Shown piece by piece: positions 33,080-45,167 of a DNA stretch of 64,000 bases (the first letter of the stretch is position 1; each line of letters opens with the position of its first letter). Under the pieces are notes generated by a model that saw only the letters and a list, made by a program, of their open reading frames with translations, was not told where the DNA came from and searched no databases. Position numbers and translations under genes: made by a program. Origin of the DNA: Tubiluchus corallicola. Taxonomy: Eukaryota; Priapulida; Priapulimorpha; Priapulimorphida; Tubiluchidae. The DNA lies in assembly GCA_030141605.1 (NCBI GenBank), contig JAQGDQ010000196.1, positions 1 through 64,000 of the forward strand, written 5' to 3'.

Positions 33080-33500
33080 TTCAAACGTGTTTAAAGGACC
33101 CAGGACGATTTTTCAATACACTATCAAATTTTCAAGTCTGATAAAAAGTATACAGTTTAACACAATAAATACTGCAAAAGCATTTCTGCCAATTAAGTAA
33201 TAGATTAAAAACTTAATTAACGGCGGGCGAGCCCACTATTGATGACATCACAAACTAACATAATTCTCAACATCAAAAATATTCGTGTTTACGAAAGCGA
33301 AAATTGTAGTACAGTGCTACTGTAAGATAGTCATTGTGTTGTATTAAAACTAAGCAAGTGTTAAGATAAAACCTCAAATTCCAAATTTACCGCTGTGCTC
33401 AAGCATAAGCTGTCGAACGCATGTAGTTCGTCACAAACCAACACATCTGAACTGAGAGGTATAGCAGCTATTTTTTTGTGCAGTACATTTCCGAAATGCA
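33080..33500 (+). mobile_element. TTAA-type MITE, family 3
   Basis: Begins TTTAAAGGACCCAGGACGAT. Interior blocks AATTTTCAAGTCTGATAAAA, AACGGCGGGCGAGCC and ACATCTGAACTGAGAGGT match 27,137-27,610. Confidence 0.7.
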
Positions 33501-33504
33501 GATG

Positions 33505-34895
33505 CTAGTGTCCCTCTAACTAGAGAATGGAGAAATGCATGTAACAGCGAAGAACTATGTAACAGCGAAGAACATAAAGAAAGAATAATTCTTTCACGTA
33601 AGTCATTTGTGAAAAAATAGTTTGTTTCCTTTCAATATTTTAAAGAGTAGATTGTTTTGACCTACAGTTTAAGATTGGATCCGGTTTTGCTTTAATATGT
33701 CTGGATGTACGTTTATTAATCATGCCTAAATAATATCATATAAGATGAGTTGGCTCGGAGAAACAGACGTGAAATCTTGTACATTTCAAGATTTAGCGAA
33801 ATAGTCCCAAGCAAAGTTCTCTCAATGCTGCATGTTTTATCGTACTAACGCACACTATTACTTTCTGTTATTACTCTGAAAAGTGCCACCCAGAGCTGAC
33901 ATAACTTGGGAAAACGATTTTAATCCGATGGTTTTAACGTGGCTAATCGTGATTGTCCTGTCCCGCCATCTGAAGGTGGTTTGTATAAGTAATAGCACTA
34001 GTCAATCTAAACATGTTCCAAATACTTTTTTTTCGACTTTAATGAAAGCTTGCGTAAAACGTGAAAGCCACTTTGGTCTTCTCTCATAATCTTTATCTAG
34101 ATATGTGAATAAACAAGATATCAGCAAATTACGCAAAAAAACCTTTTCACAGTTCCAGCGATTGATGATGATCGTGAAAGGGTTAAAGGTTAAATGTACC
34201 AGACAACGCATTTGTGTACACTTGACAACGCCTCGGAGCCCATGTTGTTGTAATAGTAACTAGAACCTTACCTAGTTCATTTTTTTCTTGTTCCTAAGTA
34301 AGATCCTGCTAGTAAATCACTATACGCACAGAATAATGCATAATTAAGTAAAATTCATGTAAAACAACTGAAGTTACTGAACTGGTATGACAGAAGGCAT
34401 TACTTTACCCACATGTCACGTGACAGTTGCAGTTAATACGCATTGCTATGGTACACTGAACTTTTGACCTACAACAACTACTACAATGAAACTGCGAAAA
34501 GACTTATTGTCATTAATAAACGAGAATGCTTTGCGATTTTCTTTTTGATAAATTGTCAATTTTTTTACTTCATTACTGTGTTTTATTTATTTATTTTTAG
34601 TTATTTGGCATGGATGACTATCTATATCCATCTTCATTCACTAACTTTCACTAATTTCTGTCAAATTTTTTGCATTCTTCTCGGGAATTTATAAGTCTTG
34701 AACTGAGCCAGGTGACACAGAAAATTAGTTTTTTCCCAAAGCTGCTTCCTTGCAGAATTAGTAACAGTTTGTCGTACGTGTTTATAGACTATATTTTTAC
34801 TGCGCTGTTTTTTACACTAAAACCCAATGGAACGACAAAGGAGACGTGTTGAGAAGAAGTTGTGGTGTCAGAAGACGTGATGGCAAGAAAAAGAA
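33505..34895. other. intergenic, nothing recognised
   Basis: AT-rich, with short open frames lacking any recognisable domain or codon pattern. Confidence 0.6.
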
Positions 34896-34899
34896 GGAC

Positions 34900-35335
34900 C
34901 ACTATGACGATGACCACAAGAAGATGATTATAATGGTAATAGTGTAGATGACAGTGACAGTTTTAATAATATAAATAGCGGTAATGTGAATGAGGATGAT
35001 AATGATGATGACAACGATGATGATTATGATGATGATGATGATAATGAGTATGATTATGATGATGATGATAATAATGATAGTGTTGATGATAATGACAACG
35101 TTATTAACAATAAAAACATGTTTCTTGAAATTAATGATACGATGAGGAGATAGTATATGATTCCGTGATGAAGACAATGACAATGATACGTTTGTGATGA
35201 AAGTAGTGGCAGTGGTAGAGTTGGTCCTGGCAATGATATGTGGCCTAGGAGACGATTATAAAAATGACTTAATATGAGGATGATGACGACGATTATAACC
35301 ATAATGGTAGTGGCGGTGGTGGTGACAGCAAAATT
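34900..35335. repeat. degenerate GAT-rich region
   Basis: GATGAT/AATGAT triplets, densest at 35,000-35,095, with decayed flanks. Ile-rich minus-strand frames are artefacts. Confidence 0.85.
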
Positions 35336-35689
35336 TGGAAAAAGAAAATTGTGTTGAAAAAACAGTTTGGTCATAGGGTCAGCTTTTTTATTGGAATAAA
35401 TATAATTTTTCAGTTGGCGTTGTAGAACTTTTTACACACATTATCCTAATCATAGCAGAATTCTGATACAAAAGACTCTACTGTTGTTTGAAAATGTGGT
35501 ATACGAAAACTATAATGCCCTCATTCGGATGTTGTAATGGAAATTATTACAACCCCAACAGAAATGCCTGAAATCTATACTGTACATGGCCTTGCTTGTG
35601 CGTTTTCAGCCTAGTATATGCGATAACGCGAAGCTTATAGCTGTGTACGACGCATAGTACGTGCTGATGTGGTGGCAGCAGCAGTCAAT

Positions 35690-35995
35690 AACAGAACCTG
35701 CTCTGTACTATCCCTGGCCAAATGGCTCCCCATCCAGTGCGTAAATCATTGACTAATGCATGCACGTGATATGCGGTTACTCTTATCAGCCAATAAAAAC
35801 GCATCGACTCTCCAACATTCCGACGTAACTCAAGCACGTGGTCAGAAATTGTCCAATCAGCAGCACCGTCAGAACGTTCCATACGCTCATTCACCATTTT
35901 TAGTTCTAGTTTGTGAAAATCTGGTTTTGGATCTTATGAAAGAGCCAAAATACTGCAATAATATTAAGATGATCAGAAATTCTGGTCTGGTGAGT
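35690..35995 (+). promoter_or_regulatory. possible promoter/first-exon region (weak)
   Basis: CpG-richer than its surroundings, with two CCAAT boxes (35790-35794 and 35853-35857), CACGTG at 35836 and a good splice donor (CTG|GTGAGTCG) near 35,990. It could serve the long CIC transcript, whose exon at 42,174 needs upstream sequence, but the donor phase does not give a coding join, so it would be untranslated. Confidence 0.25.
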
Positions 35996-35999
35996 CGAT

Positions 36000-38670
36000 A
36001 CACGATTGATCTATCTATCATTTAGTGCACTTATTTTGCCTGCATCAGCGTATTTAAGTCAAAAGCTTGCTCGTGCTTTTTACGAACAGGCTACGCCTGG
36101 TGACGTGATTTTCCACAATGTCTGCCAGTCTGGCAAACTACGTAATGCTGAAGCCTACATCTTGACTCGTTGTAAATTTTTTGTGTAGCAATAGTTTTAT
36201 GGTTTTGGGGACATATTTTGCCGGTTCGTGATTTAGCAATTTGATGACAGCGTTCTAAAGCCACCAAGATTAAACAAATGGCTGGTAACTTTTCACGGAT
36301 CTTTTTTGGAATTTATTAGATGCTAGCTTAGCCTATCTTGTTAGCATTTCCCATTTAATACGCATGGGCATTTTAGCTACACTTTCTGTATTTCCATTTT
36401 TCAAGCTACTGATTATTCTTGCTGTGAATGATTGTAAATGGTACATTCCCAAGCTTTGTAGGTAAAATGTACAATGCTAATTAAGATTAATCACATAGCA
36501 TCTAGCTGACTCTTTTTTCTGAAGACTGTTTTCAGTGTCTGGAGGCCACTTCGTGCATTGCAGAGTGCTCTTGTTACTTCACAATAAATGTACATGTGTG
36601 TGTAATTGTAACCTATATTGTGGATAAACAAGTTCTCAGTGTGATATGAAATGTACCTTCTACACAACATGGCAGACAACTGCATAGTCTAGGTCAATTT
36701 TACACTACAATGCTTTTTTAAGTGTACACCGTAGAGCACTCAAATTTAGAAACAATACATAACATACAATTGAAAATTTCATAAAGATTAACGTAAGAAT
36801 GCAAACAATATCTCGTAATCAAAATATGCAACACCATCAATATGTTATGCCACTGCTTGTTTTCATGAATGTTGGAGGGCTACCTAAATTGGGCTTACCA
36901 TATTTGTATGCTTGATGACATGAAATATAATAAGCTAGTGGGTTTGAGGGAACATTTAAGATCTCCTAGTGGATTTGGGGCACAACCCAGAAAATAATGG
37001 AGTCCTGCATTATAAATATTTTGGAGATTAAATTGGTGGTTCAGGAATTAGTCTAGTTCCCGCAAATTTGAGATAGGCATTTTGATAATTGAACGTATTA
37101 CAAGACTGTGGAATGCAAGACAATGATGTTAAATGACACTCATCAACACTAAATTAATCGCTACGTGCCCATGACAATATCTCTATCAGTGGATCCTATT
37201 TTTCTTGAAACTCCTTCAGAACCTTAAGTATTTGCTGCATTTTACATGGATTCACGAAAAACTGCTCTCACTAAGCAGCGATTACATTATATTTGATAAT
37301 TTTTGTAGGTTTCTACTTCGCACATAATGGATTTTCATGTAAAATTATATGTGAAATGCACTTGCTTACCTTAGATGAATTAAAAATCAATTTTTGAAGA
37401 AAAGAATTGAAAAAGCTTACAGTAACTGCAGTGTTTGTACGGTGCTAATGTACAGCATCACTTGTGTGAAATCGGCTAATGCAGAAATTTTCAACTATCC
37501 AGACACAGCACTCTCATGCACTTTGGCCTCAATTCTACTCTATTTTTAAGGAGAAATTCCTGTTAAAAAGTGAAATGATCTTGCTTTGTCCTTGGCTGAT
37601 TGGTTGATACTTCCTGGAACTGCACAGCAGCAGGTACTCTTGGGCTAGTGTGTACAATCACACAAATGTACTCCAGACTAGGCTACTCAATAGGCTAAAT
37701 TGGAGTGCCTGAAACGGGCATGTTTTTCTTAATTTTATTCAGTTAAATTGCTTGTAAGTGCGTAAATAAGTAACTTTAATTGGATAGCCAAAAGTCTCCT
37801 GAATAGAACATTACTGAATTTGTAATCATTTAGTTATGTCTGTGCTCATACATTAGCAGAAGAATTGTAGGTCTTATAAGATTTTTTTTGAATAGTGCTG
37901 TTCCGAAGGAGTTAATATTGGTAAAATCTTTGCAGGAGAGTTCTCTGAAATTAACTAGATGACAAGTAAAGTCGCTTTTAATGACTCTATATTCAAATAG
38001 TTTCTTTTCTTTTGTTTATTGGTTTTACATATTTGAAAAAAAAATCGCGTGCCACATCAGGGCACAAATTTTACGCTGGTCCTTCCAGAAATTTTAGTAA
38101 ATCTGCCCAAGGACTAGCAGAAGTCATCTGTGTACTGGCCGGTGAGCTTAGCTTGTCATGTTTACTGCATATGTATTATGAACCCTTACTTTTTTCCGAG
38201 CCAGCGAGCGCATTTAATAAATTGTAATGTTCGATTAATCTAGTTGTCTAAGAAGCATCTAAAGCTAAATCACGAAAAGTTTTCATACATCATGTTAATG
38301 ACATTCTCGCAGGCACATGCTGCATTTGAACCACTATGCTTACTCGCCCACCAAATGAACTATTTGTTGAATTCGAAACACAAATATCTTTGACTAAAAT
38401 GTATCCAGATTTTTTGCACGAAATTCAACATGGTGACTGATTTTTGCTTATTAGAAGCTCTTTTGTCCTCACTGCTTTCGGCCATCAGCCATTGAGCATA
38501 TTTGTACTGACATCATAAAGGCCAAAAATAAAAAAACGTCATTTAGGATGGGAATTTTTATGAAAACTGGGAATTTACTGTTAAGTACAGATTAGGAAGA
38601 AAGAACACAAGTAGGTATATAAGAAAAAATATGCTAGGTAATGTCAAATTACTGTGCAAAATTAATGTTG
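36000..38670. other. intergenic, nothing recognised
   Basis: AT-rich sequence without supported genes, repeats or transposon ends. Confidence 0.55.
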
Positions 38671-38672
38671 TA

Positions 38673-39500
38673 TAGCCCCGGTTCCCAGCCTTTTGGACTC
38701 CATGTACCCCTAATTTTTTTCATCATCTCCTGGTACCCCTTCACACGCCATAATCAAAATGAAAAATCAACACTGATCTAATGTCATGAATATTTTTATT
38801 ATATATATTATACATATTGCTCCGATCAAGCCACACTAAATGAAAGTTCAATGAAATGGCTGCTGTTGCATAGCAGAAACTAGCTTTTTGAATCGCTGTT
38901 CAGTTTTCGACAGACTGACTCTCATGTTTTCACGGATGTCAAGGCGGTTTAGGGCTTTTGTGTTGATTGTCACCATCGTTGAAAAGCCTGCTTCATGCAG
39001 GAATAAGTTCACTGAAAGCTTTACAGTGGACAGGGGTCAAGACCTCAACCAAAAATCATGAATTGTTGCCACAGTCGACAGGGATGTCTGAATCACCTGC
39101 TGATTATTATATAACACTACTTTTTTAAAAGTGTCAAAGAGACTTTTCAGGTACCTCTTGTGGTGTTGTACTAGTAACCCAGGTTGTATAGGATTCTCTA
39201 TGCAATGGAAAAATGCAGATAGCCAGATTTTTTTAGCTACCTGTCCACATTTCCAGTACAAAAATTTGCTAAATTTGCACCATGCGTATTGTACGAACTT
39301 GTTCAGATTACTTGGCTGATCAAAATGCTTTGCACCATCAGTTTCTGCACCCTTCTCCAATGGAAGTAAACACCACATGCTAACAGACAAACAAAAACCA
39401 TTTAATGGTTTATATCCATGCATTTGTGAGTTTCGACAAATACCAAAATTTTTGACACGGTTTTTATTGTGAAAAAAACATATGGCACATATCAAGCGAA
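38673..39500 (-). pseudogene. degenerate hAT transposase (C-terminal part) with 3' end
   Basis: The minus strand has an open block to 39,037 (ending TIHDFWLRS). After a frameshift follow LSVNLFLHEAGFSTMVTI and NTKALNRLDIRENMRVSLSK, with a stop at 38848. The E-A-G-F-S ... N-R-L-x-I-x-x-x-x-R-x-x-L-S pattern is the C-terminal dimerisation region of ZBED-like hAT transposases. The end at 38,673 (CCCCGGTTCCCAGCCTTTTG) resembles a hAT inverted terminal repeat. The other end was not found. Confidence 0.65.
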
Positions 39501-39735
39501 GACTGGAGATATGTAATCCTAATTAAAAGTTAAGGACCATTTACCAAAGTGTAAATCTGAAATGTCGCAACTTCATCAAATTTCGAAGATAAGGATAGCT
39601 TCATCTAGACAATGCTCTCCAGGACTCTCATGTTAGGCTACTATTTATATTCGAACAAGGTGTCGCTAAGCAAACTACATCAACTCATGTTCCTGTTTCC
39701 CCTGGTGTCTTTCTAGTCGTGTTATACTTTCGATT

Positions 39736-39832
39736 GTCTCTCTCTCTCTCTCTTTTCCTTTCCTCTTTCTACCCTTCTTTCTCCCCCTCTCTCCCCCTCT
39801 CTCTCTCTCTCTTCCTCTATCACTATTTCGTT
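39736..39832. repeat. CT-rich microsatellite
   Basis: Imperfect CTCTCT/CCCCTCT tracts over about 95 bp. Confidence 0.9.
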
Positions 39833-39951
39833 AACTGTTTGTGTTTAGACTATAGGGAAAATATGTAACTCACTCACTTTCATGACGAATCATCGGTGAC
39901 CCTCGACTGTCGAAACTGGCCTTAACCTGCTTTATTATGGAGTGTACACTC

Positions 39952-40035
39952 TCAAATTCAAATTCAGTTTATTTCACCAGCAAACTACAATAATACAAAT
40001 ATATTTACAACTTTTTGTATAATTGAAAACAGCAA
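39952..40035 (-). repeat. possible LINE 3' tail
   Basis: The minus strand ends GTGAAATAAACTGAATTTGA ATTTGA, like the simple-repeat tails of LINEs. No body is recognised upstream of it. Confidence 0.3.
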
Positions 40036-40039
40036 AAAA

Positions 40040-42170
40040 TAAAATAATTTCTGACTCCCTAGAAATACTATATTAAGGTGTTGAAGTTTGTCGCATGGTA
40101 GCTAAAAAGGGGACCTTGTTAAGTCACAAACTGCTGCATAGCTAACTCTATCTGCTACATAGCTTGATCTCATCTCATTTATCTGATTTTTCCTGCAGCT
40201 TTAAACATGATACAACATGATTCTTTCAACCACTGAATGGTACCACGTTTTCTGATAACTTCTCAATCAATAACTGCTTGTATAGCTTTGAGCATTCTTA
40301 GATGAAGGTGCATTGCATTCATATGTTATGGTCTTAAGGGTAAAATTTTAAAATATTTATCGATGGAATCGTTATTTTGTATCGGGCTTGATGTGAGAAG
40401 GTATGAAGTCAGGTGTTATTTTTTGAGTTTTGTGAAAATTTCTTTAAATAAACCTTCACTCTTTCTGTTCAGTGTTTGATACTGAGACAAGCTGTGTAGA
40501 AAATGGCTGAAATGCAATGCATAGAAAGTAGAGGAAATGATTTGAAAGGAAATTTTTCAATTGAATAAAACAGGGCTGTATCATAAGTCCCTCATTATTT
40601 TTGATTACTGGTAGTCAGTACTTTGATTACAGTAATTACTGGTGGAACCACACTGTAACTTGGTGGCTGAGTCTATGATTTGCGACAATAAAAGTGAGCA
40701 TCATCTTTTTTTGAAACAAACCAAACCAACTTTTTATGTATTCTTGGCCTATTGAAAACATTTTGTGATTAACAGAAGCAGGTGTTGTTCGTCCGTTCTT
40801 CTGGTATTGTGAAATCTCGTAGCTTGATGTCCGTACACTTTACTTTTAATGTAGCACATCTTCTCAGCATGATAACTCTGGAAAATCGTATATAAAAATT
40901 AACTTGTAGTTCTGCTTGTAACGTTATCCAGTGCCATAGACCCTCGCTTCCTGCTTCACATCTTAGTGTAAGCAACCGGAATACTTGAAACTCTAATGCA
41001 TTCGTCATGCCTAAAATTCGAACTGAACGTTACAAATGCTCACCAATGCCTGTTTTAATTAGAACTATAAATAGTAATCAGGAACTTCTTTCTAAATTAA
41101 GGAAAAGATTTATTGTCTTAATTGGTTTTAAACTGTTTAACTGACTTTGCGATGTCAGTCCTTCAAACTTTTATCTCGTAATGCAATGTCTCTTATGCAT
41201 TTTTTAGTCTTTTTTCTATTTTTATTGTATTCACGCCTTTTATTCAGTTTTACTGCTACTGTGTGACTTTTTAGTCAAGCCCTTTACAATTAATTAATTA
41301 ATTAATTTATTTATTTACAAGCAATAACATGATTGTATATGATCTGGTGAGAGAACAACTCATGCAGTTTTACAGTCTGCTCTAGATCTGTAGAAGAAGA
41401 CAGCACAAAACTTCAAATGCAGAATCAAAAACTCAACAAAAGATTCTCAACTACTTACTAAGAGTTTTCCACTTACGGGGGCATCGATAATCGATTAGTA
41501 GCAAAGAAAACTAAAAATTGAGTGACTTATGAAATGCTCTGTATTTACAAGATTTTGTCAAGCAGGTCAGAAAGTATATATCAAGATATTTAGACAATTA
41601 CCTGCATTTACTGGATTTTTTAAAAAAAACTTACAGTTTTTCTTTTTGGGGTTGATGAACGATCAGATTTTCAGCAAAAAAACAAATTTTCAAATTTTTA
41701 GCAACATATGTTTTCTCAAGTTATCTGAAATCTTCTCAAGTCCTGATTATTTAAAAATATGTAGCTACTTGTTCGTCATATTTTTTCTTAAATTGTAAGT
41801 GTCTGTTGTTGAGCAAACTGCGTTATATAAGTGTTTTGAAAATTTTTGTTTTAAAAGTATGAAATAAAATACACTTGCTAACCACCATTTTTATTTCACT
41901 ACCTGTAGGAATAAGACCTAGTAGTATGCCATGATCTAGTACTAAATTGCAACAGCGTTATATTCTGGAACGTGAATGACTTTACAAAGTTTTGTATTCT
42001 TGAATGTAAAAGATTTCTTGATTCTTAAATTTTATTGATTCAGATTAAACTATATGAAGAACTTACAATTAATTGTATTAATAACTGATCAAACTATACA
42101 ATCATTTACTTCGAAACGTTAGATTATTTGCTGATTTTAACATAATACATTTGTTTGTTTTTTCTATTTT
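40040..42170. other. intergenic or CIC upstream intron, nothing recognised
   Basis: AT-rich. An untranslated first exon for the long CIC transcript may lie here or further left, but none is identifiable. Confidence 0.5.
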
Positions 42171-42173
42171 CAG

Positions 42174-45167
42174 ATCAGAAACTAGAAATCATGAACATGG
42201 GCAAAAGTGAAAGGCGGAGTACTCGCACAAATCCAAGCAAGTCTTCTGCCTCGGAAAAGAGCGTGAAAGATTCCAGAGGGAAGAGCAAAAGAAAACCTCC
42301 TCCTCAAGACAGACCGAAAGAGCAGCAAAATCTGGAAAGAAAGTTTCCTAGCAAAGGTGCTCCACCGAATTCTAAAGACTCAGTTGAATCAAAACTTGAA
42401 ATGAAAAGGCATAAGAAGATCGATTTAGAGAATAAAAATAAAGATTCGCCGAAGGAAGACGTTTACCATTTTCACTCGAGCAGCTCTAGTAATGCCAGTT
42501 CACCGAAAGCGATGCAGTCTCCTGATAGAACCTTGGAGCCTTCTTTAACCGTGCAGGAGTCTTCTGCAAGAGACAGACCTGGCGTAAGTGCAGCCAAAGT
42601 CTCCACAAGTAGCATTGACCAGAGTTCCTCATTTGATTCTGGTATTGAAACCACGCCTATTAATGAATCGAGGAAGAATGGAAACACGTCTAGAGGCGTA
42701 CCAAAAAAGAGGTGGTACGATACTTCTAGTTTAGATGAAATCACTTCACCAACTAACACATCAGCCCAAGATGCAGTTCCTCCAAAACCACCAGCACTGC
42801 TATCATCGTCACATGTGCTGAACATTACAAGTGGTACTGCAACATCTAGTAAGTCAACTGATCAGCCACCAATCAAAATAAAACCTACCTCCATAACCAC
42901 AGCTACTTTAGTGAACCCAAACAAAATATACGTTGCAGTTTCGACTGTGAATGACTCAGCAGTTGGCAAAGTTGCATATCCTGTAATTTCTCAAGGACAA
43001 ATGGTGCACATACAGGGAGGAAATATGAGGCAAGTTTATCACATTCCGCAAATCGTGCCCCATCCACACAGTCAAGAAATAAGACAGGTTGCTCTCACTT
43101 CGCCTCAGATGACATTGAAAATCCAGCCAATGTCTCCACCTCAGGCGCAGTCAACACCGGTTATAATTCAGACAAGCGTGCCAATGATGCAGCGAGATCG
43201 TAGTGGCTTCACGCCAACGAAACTGGCTTCAGCGTCTGCAGCAAGAATTGCAAGTTTGTCTGCAGCTCCCGTGATTCAGCAGTCGTCTGCAGTTCAATCG
43301 AGTCCGCAAACTTCCACAATACAACAAAGCCAGTTGCCACTGCGAAAGCCCGAATGCATTGAGATCGATCTGTCAGACTGGAAAGGCCATCGCATTTTAG
43401 CAAAATGCGACTTCTATTATCAACCAGGTGTTATTAAAACAATCACTGGAAAAGATACTGTTGGTGTTGTTTTTGACGGTGAAACTAATATAAGACATTT
43501 CAAAAATGTATTTGCTAGAAAAACTGATATAATTAGTGACAGTATTCCACCGGTTGCTACTTGTACTATGTTGCATCTTGGTGAAGCAGTGTGTGTAAGG
43601 AAAAATCAAGACGATAACAAATTTTTCGAAGGGAAGATTATTAATCGTGTACACAGTGCTCTTGTATCAGATGTTAAACTAAATTCTACTGGTGAGATAT
43701 TACAAGTGAAAAGGGCAAACTTGCGTTTGTTACAATCACCTTGGTATGAAGATTTATTAGCAATAGAACAAAATCGTCTGGCTCAACCTCTAGAAAACTA
43801 CTTGGCGTCAGAGACTGTAGAGGTAAAAACAGAACGAAAAGATGAAGAATCGTCAGATGACGAACTTAAGCAAGGGTTTGATCAAGAACAAAATATTGCG
43901 GATCCTCAGCTTACAGCCTCACTGACGTCAATCGGAAAACTGATTCCGTATGTTGGCAGGAAAAGAGAAAGCACTCAGAGCCGCAGCAGTGCTGTCTCCG
44001 TTTCTTCAGACGGTGCCGTTACCCCAAAAAGTCCGAGTTCCGCGCAAAAGGTTTACAAAAAAGGTGACGTTGTATCGACTCCTAGCGGCATACGTAAAAA
44101 ATTTAATGGCAAACAGTGGCGCCGTCTGTGTTCTAAAGATGGCTGCACCAAGGAGTCTCAAAGACGTGGATACTGTTCTAGACATCTGTCGTTGAAAGGC
44201 AAAGGACTGCGCTCAGCATCACTTTCGTTTCCCGGTCGAAGGAAGGGAACAATAAAAGAAAGAGATGGCGTCCTCGGTGGAGAAATTGAATGGGATGATG
44301 ATTCACGTGATGGCAGTCCTTTACATCTCCATCGGGAACGGCATTTCTCGGGTAGATTTGATCCCGAGGAAGCAGAAGCTGCTAACATGTTGGTGTCACT
44401 TGGAAGCTCACAACCTACAACTCCAGCCTTCTCACCTGGTGGCAGTAACCCAGGTAATTTGTTGTCTCAGTCTCCGGGTCAGTCAGCATATCGACCTAGC
44501 ACCTTTGTGCCAATTCACCCAGGTTTAGTACCACCCGGAGCTGTGGGTCACTGGGCAGCAACTGGGCAAGTTTTGACTCAGTACCCACCGAACGCGATAC
44601 AGTTGTATGATGAACCATCTTTTGTATCTGGCAAACAAGATAGTTACCGGCAAGTTCAACAAGCGACTGTTTTGGACTCTTCGCGAAAGAAGTCAAATAG
44701 TGGTCAAGAGCCTAGCCCTCGCGGGGGACTACCACCACAACAGCAGCCTAAAAAGACGGTTACCACAGCAAGCCAAGTTGTCAGCTTTACTCCGTCTCCA
44801 AATATGCCATCGGATACGGTACAAGTGAGCATCTTGCAACAGACGTTAGAGTCTAGACAAAAACAGTTACAAAAGACAACAGCTGTAACCACGGTTACAT
44901 CACATACAGCAGATTCCAGTGAAGCACCAGTTGTCTATCAGATTGCTGGACAACCAGAAGTTATCAACATTTCACCACAACAAGTGGTCATAACCAGCGC
45001 TTCAAAAGCGGTCGTTAGCCAGGTGGCTGTGTCTTCACGCAGCAATGATGAAGACGGTGCTGCTCACCCGAGCCCGATTTCTTTACTGCCAGTTATGCCA
45101 GTTCCACTGACACCGGCTCAGATGAAGGCAGAAGACAAGCAACTAGAAAAAAGTGCTAAAAGAAATG
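42174..45167 (+). CDS. cic: CIC long-isoform exon (~3 kb)
   Basis: Acceptor TTTCTATTTTCAG at 42173. The first ATG is 42191 ([14 protein letters not shown]), with no in-frame stop between acceptor and ATG, so a further coding exon upstream is possible. The donor AAATG|GTAAGA at 45167 leaves phase 1; read-through would stop at 45220. Conserved parts: [20 protein letters not shown] to about [17 protein letters not shown], and [30 protein letters not shown], both typical of long-form CIC proteins. The rest is Ser/Pro/Gln/Thr-rich and probably disordered. Confidence 0.93.
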
